Origin: JBELMB01 sp042088665
GTDB taxonomy: Bacteria > Pseudomonadota > Alphaproteobacteria > Rhodobacterales > Rhodobacteraceae
Assembly (NCBI GenBank): GCA_042088665.1
Contig: JBELMB010000054.1
Location: 1 to 28,401, forward strand
Reading direction: 5' to 3'
DNA length: 28,401 nt
Of the stretch, positions 7,744 to 14,047 are shown piece by piece; position 1 is the first letter of the stretch; every line of letters begins with the position of its first letter. The notes under the pieces are model-generated. The model did no database searches and was not told where the DNA came from. It was given only the letters and a program-made list of their open reading frames with translations. The position numbers and the translations under genes are program-made.

Positions 7744-7800
7744 AAGCTCACCTGAACCCAGCCTGCCTGTGCGACCGTGCCTCGAGACGTAACGGCGCGG

Positions 7801-8166
7801 TTACTCCGCGTCGCGCACCCACGCGCGGGCGGCCTCCAGCTCTGCGGCGGGGAACACCCGCATCCGGGTCGAGATCAACGCCCCTGCGGCGCGCACCATC
7901 GGGCTCATCCAACCGATGTCCGTGACCACGGCGACATGGCTTATGTGCTTGAGGTTGCGAATGTCGAACCGGATCCCCGGCAGCAGGATACCGGGATCAA
8001 AGGTTGGGAAATGCTGGACGATTTCGATCATCCGCACCGTCCCATGCGCGTCGATGAAACCTTGCAAAGGCGTGATCACCGCATCGTAATCCTCCCGGCT
8101 GATATGGCCGGATACGGAAAACTCCACGACTTTTGAGTCGGCGTCTTCGTGATAGGTCAAGGTCAT
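7801..8166 (-). CDS. SpoIIAA-like / STAS-SEC14-type protein, copy 1 of a tandem pair
   Basis: A 121-residue protein with alternating strands and helices: MTLTYHED, VVEFSVSGHIS, FIDAHGTVRMIEIV, then HVAVVTDIGW and AARAWV. This fits the SpoIIAA-like family (PF11964), which has a STAS/CRAL-TRIO-like fold. No enzymatic residues are evident; the family is thought to bind partners or lipids. ATG 8166 is chosen because GGAGG lies about ten bases upstream. It is the last gene of a minus-strand series starting at ruvC and is clearly paralogous to the gene just upstream (shared V-A-x-V-x-D-I-G-W and AWV). Confidence 0.75.
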   Translation of the reverse strand: MTLTYHEDADSKVVEFSVSGHISREDYDAVITPLQGFIDAHGTVRMIEIVQHFPTFDPGILLPGIRFDIRNLKHISHVAVVTDIGWMSPMVRAAGALISTRMRVFPAAELEAARAWVRDAE

Positions 8167-8277
8167 CTGATTGCGTCCTCCGGTGCACGATCCGTGCCCG
8201 AACACCGGTCACCGATCTCCCCCATCATGCAATCATGGCACAATGTGCACCTTGAGCGAGGTCAGATCAGCCGGACG

Positions 8278-8646
8278 TCAGACGGGCTTGTTTTCCACCC
8301 ATGCCAATGCCGCATCGCGCTCTTTGAGCGAGAAAGAGCGGATCTCTGACACCACGGATGAGGGCACGTTCGACAGGATCGGACAGAACCAACCGATGTC
8401 GGACACAAGCGCCACGCGCTGGATACGGGCCAGCAGCGTCGGGTCCACGGGCAGGTGCGGCACATCCGGGGCTTCGAGGAATCCGGAAAAGTTTTCAACG
8501 ACTTCTATCACGTTGATCTCGCCGCAGGTTTCGATGAATGCACCCATGGGCACCATGACGGCCAGATAATCAACCTGGCTCAACTGCCCCCGGATGGTCA
8601 GTTCCACGGTGCAGATTTCGGGCATTTCTTTGTAGGCCAAAGGCAC
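8278..8646 (-). CDS. SpoIIAA-like / STAS-SEC14-type protein, copy 2 of a tandem pair
   Basis: Paralogue of the following gene: TVELTIRGQLS, VIEVVENF, RVALVSDIGW and LAWVEN align with its counterparts. The frame is open to ATG 8679, but GTG 8646 has GAGGA about nine bases upstream and yields 122 residues, matching the 121 of the sister protein, so I prefer it. The 68-base gap to the upstream 217-residue gene suggests one transcript; the gap to the sister gene is 111 bases. The role is unknown. The low similarity between the two copies points to an old duplication and perhaps different partners. Confidence 0.72.
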   Translation of the reverse strand: MPLAYKEMPEICTVELTIRGQLSQVDYLAVMVPMGAFIETCGEINVIEVVENFSGFLEAPDVPHLPVDPTLLARIQRVALVSDIGWFCPILSNVPSSVVSEIRSFSLKERDAALAWVENKPV

Positions 8647-8714
8647 AGGACAGTTTCCTCGGAAAGAACTCGATACCATGTCCGCGCAACATGCCCGGAC
8701 ATGGTGCTGCTACG

Positions 8715-9368
8715 TCAGATTTCAGGTTTTTTTGCGGCAAGTCGCGCAAAGAGACGCAAGGCAAAGCTGGAATCCTGCGCCCCTCCCGGAAGCACAGGGT
8801 CATAGGCCACGCGGATCAGATCGGCGATATCGGGCCGCAGCAACACCCGCCCGCTTTCGGTTTGCCCCAGTGCGGAACGCTCCCTGAACGCCATGTCGGA
8901 CCACAAGAGCATGCTCTGCACCACTTGTGACAGCGCAAGAACCTCTGCTGGAACCGCGCTCAACTGCTCGTCCATGCGCAGGAAGACAAAACAGGCCTTG
9001 ATCGCCCCTCCCGCGTCAAAGCGAAATGTCCGGTACTGGTTGGCATCTGCCCCGTCCAGCCGCGTCACAAGTGGCCCCAGCCCTTCGACCAGCCGATCAA
9101 GGTCCGGGACCTCAAGCAGCTCCTGCCAGTCGCGGCAGAAAAAGACGAGGCAGTTGGCCCCAAGTTCGGGGTCCGTCTCTGCCATCTCATGTCCTGCGAG
9201 GGCGCAGACCGCCTCGAAGGCGCCCTTGATCACGGACAGCGTATCTTCTTCGACACCAAAGACGATCGGTGACAGTGGCCGCCCCCAACGTGCAAAGTGG
9301 AAAGACCCGTCATAGCGGGTGAACAACGCCTCGATCTCATCGGCGCCCGGAACGGTGGCTGCGGTCAC
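8715..9368 (-). CDS. Conserved-looking protein of unknown function, about 217 residues
   Basis: I do not recognise the family. The protein is soluble and mostly alpha/beta, with FHFARWGRPLSPIVFGVE near the N-terminus, CLVFFCRDWQELLEVPDLDRL in the middle, FRFDAGGAIKACFVFLRMDE, and a basic C-terminus (RLFARLAAKKPEI). No signal peptide or membrane segment is seen. The frame is open to ATG 9458, which would overlap the upstream gene by 58 bases; GTG 9368 has GGAG about six bases upstream and avoids overlap, so I chose it. It sits between a MazG-like gene and two SpoIIAA-like genes in the ruvCAB series, and may act with the SpoIIAA-like pair, but that is only positional. Confidence 0.7.
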   Translation of the reverse strand: MTAATVPGADEIEALFTRYDGSFHFARWGRPLSPIVFGVEEDTLSVIKGAFEAVCALAGHEMAETDPELGANCLVFFCRDWQELLEVPDLDRLVEGLGPLVTRLDGADANQYRTFRFDAGGAIKACFVFLRMDEQLSAVPAEVLALSQVVQSMLLWSDMAFRERSALGQTESGRVLLRPDIADLIRVAYDPVLPGGAQDSSFALRLFARLAAKKPEI

Positions 9369-9400
9369 ATCTGTCTCCGACAGGGGTCTGTCCGGCGGAA

Positions 9401-9733
9401 TTACACCTTGTCCGTCGTTGAGGAAACCCCGCCTGTACTTTCGAGATACCGACCCCATTTGGCGGTCAACGCTGCCGCGGGATCAATCCCCTCCCGCGCT
9501 GCAAGGACCAGCAAAAACCCAAGCACGTCAGCCACTTCGTCAGCTAAATCCTGACGTGTGGCAACACCCCTTCCTTCGCCTTGCAACTGAAGCCAGGCCC
9601 CCATGAGTTCGCCCTGCTCTTCGGCGAGCTTCATCAACGCAAAGCGCGCGTTCTCCGGTGCCCCGAACCGTGTGGCGTAGATGTCGGCCACGGCGAGGGC
9701 CATGGCTTCGGCGTCCTTCAGGGTCATGCTCAT
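9401..9733 (-). CDS. MazG-like nucleotide pyrophosphohydrolase
   Basis: A 110-residue all-helical protein with the MazG/all-alpha NTP-PPase metal motifs: KLAEEQGEL (an E-E-x-x-E type site, residues about 35-43) and, about 25 residues later, LADEVADVLGF (E-x-x-D). Such enzymes hydrolyse nucleoside triphosphates to monophosphate and pyrophosphate, often cleaning up aberrant nucleotides. ATG 9733 is preceded by AAAGG about nine bases upstream; a second ATG at 9727 is possible. It follows ruvB by 61 bases on the same strand, a sensible link between nucleotide quality control and DNA repair, though the link is inferred. Confidence 0.8.
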   Translation of the reverse strand: MSMTLKDAEAMALAVADIYATRFGAPENARFALMKLAEEQGELMGAWLQLQGEGRGVATRQDLADEVADVLGFLLVLAAREGIDPAAALTAKWGRYLESTGGVSSTTDKV

Positions 9734-9794
9734 GAATGCTGCCTTTCTGGCTGCCGGGAGCCCATAGTTTGTACCGACGAGGCCGCTGAGGGGG

Positions 9795-10844
9795 CTAGGG
9801 AGTCTGATCCGGGTCCTGCGCGGCAAACAGATCCGCCTGGCCCGGCGGCTTGGGCACCGCGAGCCCAAGGTGCGTCCAGGCGGCCTGCGCCAGCATGCGC
9901 CCGCGCGGGGTGCGCTGGATCAGCCCTTGTTGCAGAAGATAGGGCTCAACCACTTCCTCGAGGGCATCCCGGCTTTCGCTGAGCGCGGCGGAGAGTGTCT
10001 CGATCCCGACCGGACCGCCACCGTAGCTTTCTGCGACCAGCCGCAGGTAGCGCCGGTCGGCACCGTCAAGGCCCAGACGATCCACGCCCAGCCGCGTCAG
10101 CGCGGTATCCGCAAGCGTCTGGCTGACCACGCCCCCGCCTTCGACCACGGCGAAATCGACGACCCGGCGCAGCAGACGGCCAGCGATCCGCGGCGTCCCC
10201 CGCGCCCGGCGGGCAATCTCGCGGGCGCCATCACCCTCGATCCGGACGCCCAGCTTCACCGAATTGGCGGAGACGATCGTCTCCAGCTCTGGCACGGTGT
10301 AAAAGTTCAACCGGGTGGGAATGCCGAACCGATCGCGCAGCGGCGTTGTCAGCAGGCCGAGGCGCGTCGTGGCCCCCACAAGCGTAAAGGGTTGCAGTTC
10401 GATGCGCACGGTGCGTGCGGCCGGCCCCTCGCCGATGACGAGGTCCAGTTCGAAATCCTCCATCGCAGGATAGAGCACTTCTTCGACCGCCGGGTTCAGG
10501 CGATGGATCTCGTCGATGAAAAGCACATCGCGGTTCTCGAGGTTGGTCAGGATCGCGGCGAGGTCACCGGCCTTGGCCAGAACCGGACCAGAGGTCATGC
10601 GAAACCCGACGCCCAACTCGCGCGCCATGATCTGCGCCAGCGTGGTCTTGCCCAGCCCGGGAGGCCCGTGAAACAGCGCATGGTCCATCGCTTCGCCACG
10701 GGTGCGCGCGCTCTGGATAAAGATCTTGAGGTTCGCGCGCGCCTCTGCCTGCCCGACGAAATCGTCCAGCATCTGCGGACGCAGCGCGCGGTCCCGGTCC
10801 TCGGACTGGTTCTCGGGGCGCATGTTGAGATCGGAACCGCTCAT
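9795..10844 (-). CDS. ruvB: Holliday junction branch migration helicase RuvB
   Basis: A 349-residue AAA+ ATPase with Walker A GPPGLGKTT (residues 60-68), Walker B VLFIDEIHRL (107-116), the sensor-1 segment LVGATTR and the C-terminal winged-helix region ending LIQRTPRGRML. With RuvA it forms the hexameric motor that migrates Holliday junctions. The gene starts six bases after ruvA ends, so ruvC-ruvA-ruvB form one operon. Length and motifs are standard, with a short acidic N-terminal extension before the conserved LRPQMLDDFVGQ. Confidence 0.98.
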   Translation of the reverse strand: MSGSDLNMRPENQSEDRDRALRPQMLDDFVGQAEARANLKIFIQSARTRGEAMDHALFHGPPGLGKTTLAQIMARELGVGFRMTSGPVLAKAGDLAAILTNLENRDVLFIDEIHRLNPAVEEVLYPAMEDFELDLVIGEGPAARTVRIELQPFTLVGATTRLGLLTTPLRDRFGIPTRLNFYTVPELETIVSANSVKLGVRIEGDGAREIARRARGTPRIAGRLLRRVVDFAVVEGGGVVSQTLADTALTRLGVDRLGLDGADRRYLRLVAESYGGGPVGIETLSAALSESRDALEEVVEPYLLQQGLIQRTPRGRMLAQAAWTHLGLAVPKPPGQADLFAAQDPDQTP

Positions 10845-10850
10845 CCCGCG

Positions 10851-11519
10851 TTACGCTTTCGGTGCCAGCAGCTTCAGCGCGGCGCGGATCAGCGTTGCGG
10901 TGTCCGCATCCGGTGCCTCTCCCGCGGCTTCGGCCACTGCGGAGGCCGCCTCGCCCGGCGCATAGCCAAGGTTGCCCAGCGCGGACAGTGCTTCGGCCTG
11001 CGCAGAGGCAGTGGGGGCGGGACGGGATGGCACGGGGGCGCTGAGCGTCTCGATCACGTCATCAGACGGGTCCGGTCCGGCCACCACGGGCGTGCTCATC
11101 TGGCCCATGGCCATGATCATGGGCGCCTTGTCCTTGAGTTCGTTCACCACCCGCTGCGCGGTCTTGGGGCCAATGCCCTTGGCCGCCTTGATGGCATTCC
11201 AATCGCCAAGCGCAATGGCGCGGCTGGCGCCATCCGGGCCCAGCGTGCCGAGGATCGCCAGAGAGGCCTTGGCCCCCACACCTTGCACGCTCATCAGCAG
11301 GCGGTGCCATTCCTTCTCCACCAGCGTGGGAAAACCGAACAACTGCAGCAGGTCCTCGCGCACCAGCAGATCCGTGAAAAGCGCCACGGCTTCGCCCGTT
11401 CCGGGCAATCCCGCCAGAACCCTGTCAGAGCAATAGACCACGTAGCCAACACCGCGCACGTCGATCAGGGCGTGGTCATCACCCTTGTAAACGACTTGCC
11501 CTGCGATTCGCCCGATCAC
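10851..11519 (-). CDS. ruvA: Holliday junction branch migration protein RuvA
   Basis: A 222-residue protein beginning MIGRIAGQVVYKG, with the OB-fold domain I (V-G-Y-V-V-Y), domain II helix-hairpin-helix motifs (GVGAKASLAIL and KGIGPKTAQRVV), an Ala/Pro-rich flexible linker near residues 145-175 and the RuvB-binding domain III (LGNLGYAPGEA). RuvA tetramers bind four-way junctions and load RuvB. The start codon is GTG and overlaps the ruvC stop by four bases (GTGA), showing translational coupling. Confidence 0.97.
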   Translation of the reverse strand: MIGRIAGQVVYKGDDHALIDVRGVGYVVYCSDRVLAGLPGTGEAVALFTDLLVREDLLQLFGFPTLVEKEWHRLLMSVQGVGAKASLAILGTLGPDGASRAIALGDWNAIKAAKGIGPKTAQRVVNELKDKAPMIMAMGQMSTPVVAGPDPSDDVIETLSAPVPSRPAPTASAQAEALSALGNLGYAPGEAASAVAEAAGEAPDADTATLIRAALKLLAPKA

Positions 11520-12004
11520 GCGCGCACTTTCATCTGCTGAATACCGCTGTGGTGGGCGTGGCAGATGGCCACCGCCAGCGCATCGGCGGCGTCGGCCCCG
11601 GCAAGGATCACGCCCGGCAACTGCATGCGCACCATGTGCTGCACCTGCGTCTTGTCCGCGTGACCCACGCCGACCACCGTCTTCTTGACCGAGTTCGGCG
11701 CGTATTCCCCGATGTCCAGCCCGAACTGCGCCGGCACCAACAGGGCGATGCCGCGCGCCTGGCCCAGCTTCAGCGTCCCGGCGCCATCCTTGTTCACGAA
11801 TGTCTTTTCGACGGCGGCCACCTCCGGTGAGAAACTCTCACAGATTCGGGTGAGCTGGCTGTGCAGCGACAGCAGTCGCTCTGCCAATTCTCCCTTGCCC
11901 GAGTCGCAAACGCCGTTGCCGAGGTGCCGCAAGCGGCTGCCGTTCATCTCGATCACGCCCCAGCCAAGATGCCTCAGCCCCGGATCGATGCCCAATACCC
12001 GCAT
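11516..12004 (-). CDS. ruvC: Crossover junction endodeoxyribonuclease RuvC
   Basis: A 162-residue resolvase with the RNase-H-like acidic catalytic residues in place: Asp7 in GIDPGLRHLGWGV, Glu66 in AAVEKTFVNKD, and Asp138/Asp141 in GADAADALAVAICHAH. It cleaves Holliday junctions brought by RuvAB. It is the first gene of the ruvCAB operon. About 36 bases upstream lies a near-consensus alphaproteobacterial SOS box (12040-12054). The ribosome-binding site is weak (GTAGG, close to the ATG). Confidence 0.97.
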   Translation of the reverse strand: MRVLGIDPGLRHLGWGVIEMNGSRLRHLGNGVCDSGKGELAERLLSLHSQLTRICESFSPEVAAVEKTFVNKDGAGTLKLGQARGIALLVPAQFGLDIGEYAPNSVKKTVVGVGHADKTQVQHMVRMQLPGVILAGADAADALAVAICHAHHSGIQQMKVRA

Positions 12005-12039
12005 GGATGCCTACATTTGTTGTTATTTTGTGACGACTA

Positions 12040-12054
12040 GCACGAAACGCGAAC
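12040..12054. promoter_or_regulatory. Candidate SOS (LexA) box of ruvCAB
   Basis: The sequence GCAC-GAAACGC-GAAC differs at one base from the alphaproteobacterial LexA consensus GAAC-N7-GAAC (GTTC-N7-GTTC on the other strand). It sits 36-50 bases upstream of the ruvC start, where a LexA operator would be expected. The single mismatch, in the half-site farther along the plus strand from the gene's viewpoint, leaves doubt. Confidence 0.4.
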
Positions 12055-12214
12055 AAAGGCCAAGGTTAATCCCCCGCCGACCATTCGCGACACCGGTTTC
12101 CCCCGCCGCGACACGGGCCATGCAGCGACGTCGTTTTCAGACGCTGCAATGGCGAAAACAGTCTCTTTCGAGATCGAATTTTTACCAATTATTGCAGTTT
12201 GTTAACGGTGTTTT

Positions 12215-12246
12215 CTGCCATGCAGAAAGTGCATGTGACCCATGCA
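12215..12246. promoter_or_regulatory. Array of three CATGCA/TGCATG hexamers upstream of the DUF1127 gene
   Basis: CATGCA at 12219-12224, TGCATG at 12230-12235 and CATGCA at 12241-12246 alternate in direction with 11-base start-to-start spacing, about one helical turn. The last two form an inverted repeat with a 5-base spacer. This phasing resembles an operator. The 324-base gap 12005-12328 holds this array, the SOS-like box and the DUF1127 promoter region; I see no gene in it. Confidence 0.4.
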
Positions 12247-12256
12247 AAAACAGCGC

Positions 12257-12285
12257 CTTGTTTGGGCATGTTGCACAAACTAAGT
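12257..12285 (+). promoter_or_regulatory. Possible heat-shock-type (RpoH) promoter of the DUF1127 gene
   Basis: CTTGTT (12257-12262), a 17-base spacer and CTAAGT (12280-12285) resemble the CTTG-type -35 and C-T-A-rich -10 of Rhodobacter RpoH promoters. They would give a 5' leader of about 35-40 bases. The -10 match is partial, and the assignment rests partly on the known RpoH control of a DUF1127 gene in Rhodobacter sphaeroides. Confidence 0.3.
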
Positions 12286-12328
12286 GCGGTTTACAGACGA
12301 ACGCCAACCCCCATGAAGGAGACCAAAC

Positions 12329-12535
12329 ATGGCCGCATTCGACATGACCCGCCCCACCGCAGCCTCGGGCTCCGCCGCCCGCATCGGTGCAATCTTCACC
12401 GCAGCCGTCGGCGCATTTGCCGCCTGGAATGATGCGCGCATGACTCATCGCACGCTGTCCAAACTCACCGACCGTGAGTTGAACGACATCGGCCTGCATC
12501 GTGGCGACGTTGACGCTGTTTCGCACCGCTTCTAA
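12329..12535 (+). CDS. DUF1127 (YjiS-like) small protein
   Basis: A 68-residue protein with an alanine-rich N-terminal helix and the C-terminal DUF1127 signature TLSKLTDRELNDIGLHRGD. A strong ribosome-binding site AAGGAG (12316-12321) lies seven bases before the ATG. In Rhodobacter sphaeroides a DUF1127 protein (RSP_6037, CcaF1) is a small RNA-binding protein whose 3' region yields stress-induced CcsR sRNAs. Whether this gene is equivalent is an inference from family and layout: it has an elaborate upstream region and about 155 bases of structured 3' sequence before a strong terminator. Confidence 0.9.
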   Translation: MAAFDMTRPTAASGSAARIGAIFTAAVGAFAAWNDARMTHRTLSKLTDRELNDIGLHRGDVDAVSHRF

Positions 12536-12543
12536 GCTGACCT

Positions 12544-12571
12544 GCGCCCCCGGAAGGTAAACCCGGGGCGC
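12544..12571 (+). other. GC-rich hairpin in the 3' region of the DUF1127 gene
   Basis: GCGCCCCCGG (12544-12553) and CCCGGGGCGC (12562-12571) pair with one mismatch around an 8-base loop AAGGTAAA, starting nine bases after the stop. No T-run follows, so it is not an intrinsic terminator. It could protect a 3' end or be part of a 3'-derived sRNA. Confidence 0.5.
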
Positions 12572-12657
12572 GCAGCAAGCACGTCAGGACTGTGGCGCAG
12601 CGCCGGACGTGGCGCGCGCCCGGCCCCCTCCGCGACAAGGCACAAAGACGGCACGAC

Positions 12658-12693
12658 AAAGGCCGCGGTCCTCCAGAGGATCGCGGCCTTTTT
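12658..12693 (+). terminator. Strong intrinsic terminator after the DUF1127 transcript
   Basis: AAAGGCCGCG and CGCGGCCTTT flank an inner TCCTC/GAGGA stem, and the hairpin is followed by TTTTTG. It is placed between convergent genes and is nearly symmetrical, so it may also stop minus-strand transcription, although the minus-strand T-run (TTTGTC) is weaker. Confidence 0.85.
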
Positions 12694-12710
12694 GCGTGAG
12701 TGGTGGTCAA

Positions 12711-13055
12711 TTACCCAATAAAGCCAGAGGCAATCTCGGCAATCTTTGCAGTGATGGGGTCGATCTGCATGAACCATGCGCCGACCTGCTCGTAGGACGA
12801 TGCCTGATTGAGCGTATCCACGTGGCCCTGATAGGCCTCGGTGCCCAATCCGGTCAGCAACATGGCCTTGAACCCCATGAAAACAAGGGCACTCAAGAAC
12901 ATCATGCGGAGACCAAAGGCACCGGCTTTCTTGTCGGGGACTTGAACGAACACACCGTTCTTGTCGAGCTTGGTCACATAGCCTTTGGCCATCCTGTCGT
13001 GCTTTTTCTGCACGCGGTTCTGGCGTTTGTAAAAGCTGTTCAGCGCGTCTTCCAT
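12711..13055 (-). CDS. Small membrane protein of unknown function, about 114 residues
   Basis: The protein starts with a basic, probably helical N-terminus (FYKRQNRVQKKHDRM), then a short domain YVTKLDKNGVFVQVPDKKAG and one hydrophobic segment MMFLSALVFMGFKAMLLTGLG (about residues 51-71), ending GAWFMQIDPITAKIAEIASGFIG. One membrane span with a cytoplasmic basic N-terminus is likely. I do not recognise the family. ATG 13055 with GAGG just upstream is preferred over an in-frame GTG at 13082. It lies 111 bases from prmA on the same strand and reads towards the shared terminator at 12658-12693. Confidence 0.75.
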   Translation of the reverse strand: MEDALNSFYKRQNRVQKKHDRMAKGYVTKLDKNGVFVQVPDKKAGAFGLRMMFLSALVFMGFKAMLLTGLGTEAYQGHVDTLNQASSYEQVGAWFMQIDPITAKIAEIASGFIG

Positions 13056-13166
13056 GGCAGCCTCATTAGATCCGGCCCCCACCGGATATAAAAAGTTTTA
13101 GACATGGATTGCGGCGAAAATTGGGCATATGCCGCAGGTTTTCCGCAAATCTGACGCGAACCAAAC

Positions 13167-14033
13167 TTACTTGCGCAAAAGCAGTGTCACCCAGTCGCCA
13201 ATCGTGGCACGCCGAACCTGATGGATGCCATGGCTGCCGTAGGCCTCGACCACCTCGTCTGCCTGCCGCGACAGGATTCCCGACAGAACGGCATAGCCCC
13301 CGGGGGCGAGATGGCTCTTCATGTCGGGGGCAAGGTCGATCAGCGGTTGCTTGAGGATATTGGCAAAGATCAGATCATAGGGCGCGCGGGCGCTGAGGTC
13401 GGGATGTCCGAACCCGGCCGCCTCGACACAGGTCACGCGGCTGTCCAGCCCGTTGGCCGCGACATTCACCTGCGCCACTTCGACCGCAACCATGTCGATA
13501 TCCGAAGCGATCACCGGGTCGGGCCAGATCCGCGCCGCAGCCATGGCCAGAACCGCCGTGCCACAGCCGATGTCCGCCACGCGTCGTCCGACAAACCCTT
13601 CGGCGGCGAGGTCGTGCAACGCCTGCAGACAGCCCTGCGTGGTGCCGTGATGCCCCGTGCCAAAGGCCATGGCGGCCTCGATCAGCAGCGGTTCCGCGTT
13701 TTCGGGCACCTTGTCCGCATCATGGCTGCCGTAGACAAAAAAGCGCCCGGCCTCGACCGGCGTCAACTCGCGCCGCACCTTGTCGACCCAGTCGGTGTCC
13801 GGCACTTCGGACACCACGAAAGGCAAGGCATCGAACCCTGCCGACAGCAGCGCCAGTTCCACATCGTTTGGCTCTTCGGTGAAATAGCCACCCACTTCCC
13901 AAGTGCCGGAGCCATCTTCGATCTCGAAGACGCCGATGCCGGTGGGCTCGGGTTCCAACCCCTCCATCGCCTCTCCCAGCGCTTCTGCGGGGGCTTTGGC
14001 AGGCAGTTTGGTGAAAGCGGTCCAGGTTGGCAT
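13167..14033 (-). CDS. prmA: Ribosomal protein L11 methyltransferase
   Basis: A 288-residue protein with the PrmA hallmark AMAFGTGHHGTTQ, the SAM-binding motif VADIGCGTAVLAMAAA and the NPPF-equivalent segment DLIFANILKQPL (N-I-L-x-x-P-L). The N-terminal half is the L11-recognition domain. PrmA methylates lysines and the N-terminus of ribosomal protein L11. It begins 14 bases after the MATE gene ends, on the same strand, so it may be transcribed with the two transporters upstream. The ribosome-binding site is not obvious. Confidence 0.95.
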   Translation of the reverse strand: MPTWTAFTKLPAKAPAEALGEAMEGLEPEPTGIGVFEIEDGSGTWEVGGYFTEEPNDVELALLSAGFDALPFVVSEVPDTDWVDKVRRELTPVEAGRFFVYGSHDADKVPENAEPLLIEAAMAFGTGHHGTTQGCLQALHDLAAEGFVGRRVADIGCGTAVLAMAAARIWPDPVIASDIDMVAVEVAQVNVAANGLDSRVTCVEAAGFGHPDLSARAPYDLIFANILKQPLIDLAPDMKSHLAPGGYAVLSGILSRQADEVVEAYGSHGIHQVRRATIGDWVTLLLRK

Positions 14034-14047
14034 GGGGGGCTCTTTTC

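Noticed and set aside
9870..11540. Very long plus-strand open frame of about 556 codons.
   Set aside because: It lies antisense to ruvB and ruvA, which have full motifs; long antisense frames are expected in GC-rich genes, and its translation is rich in Arg/Gln/His without domain features.
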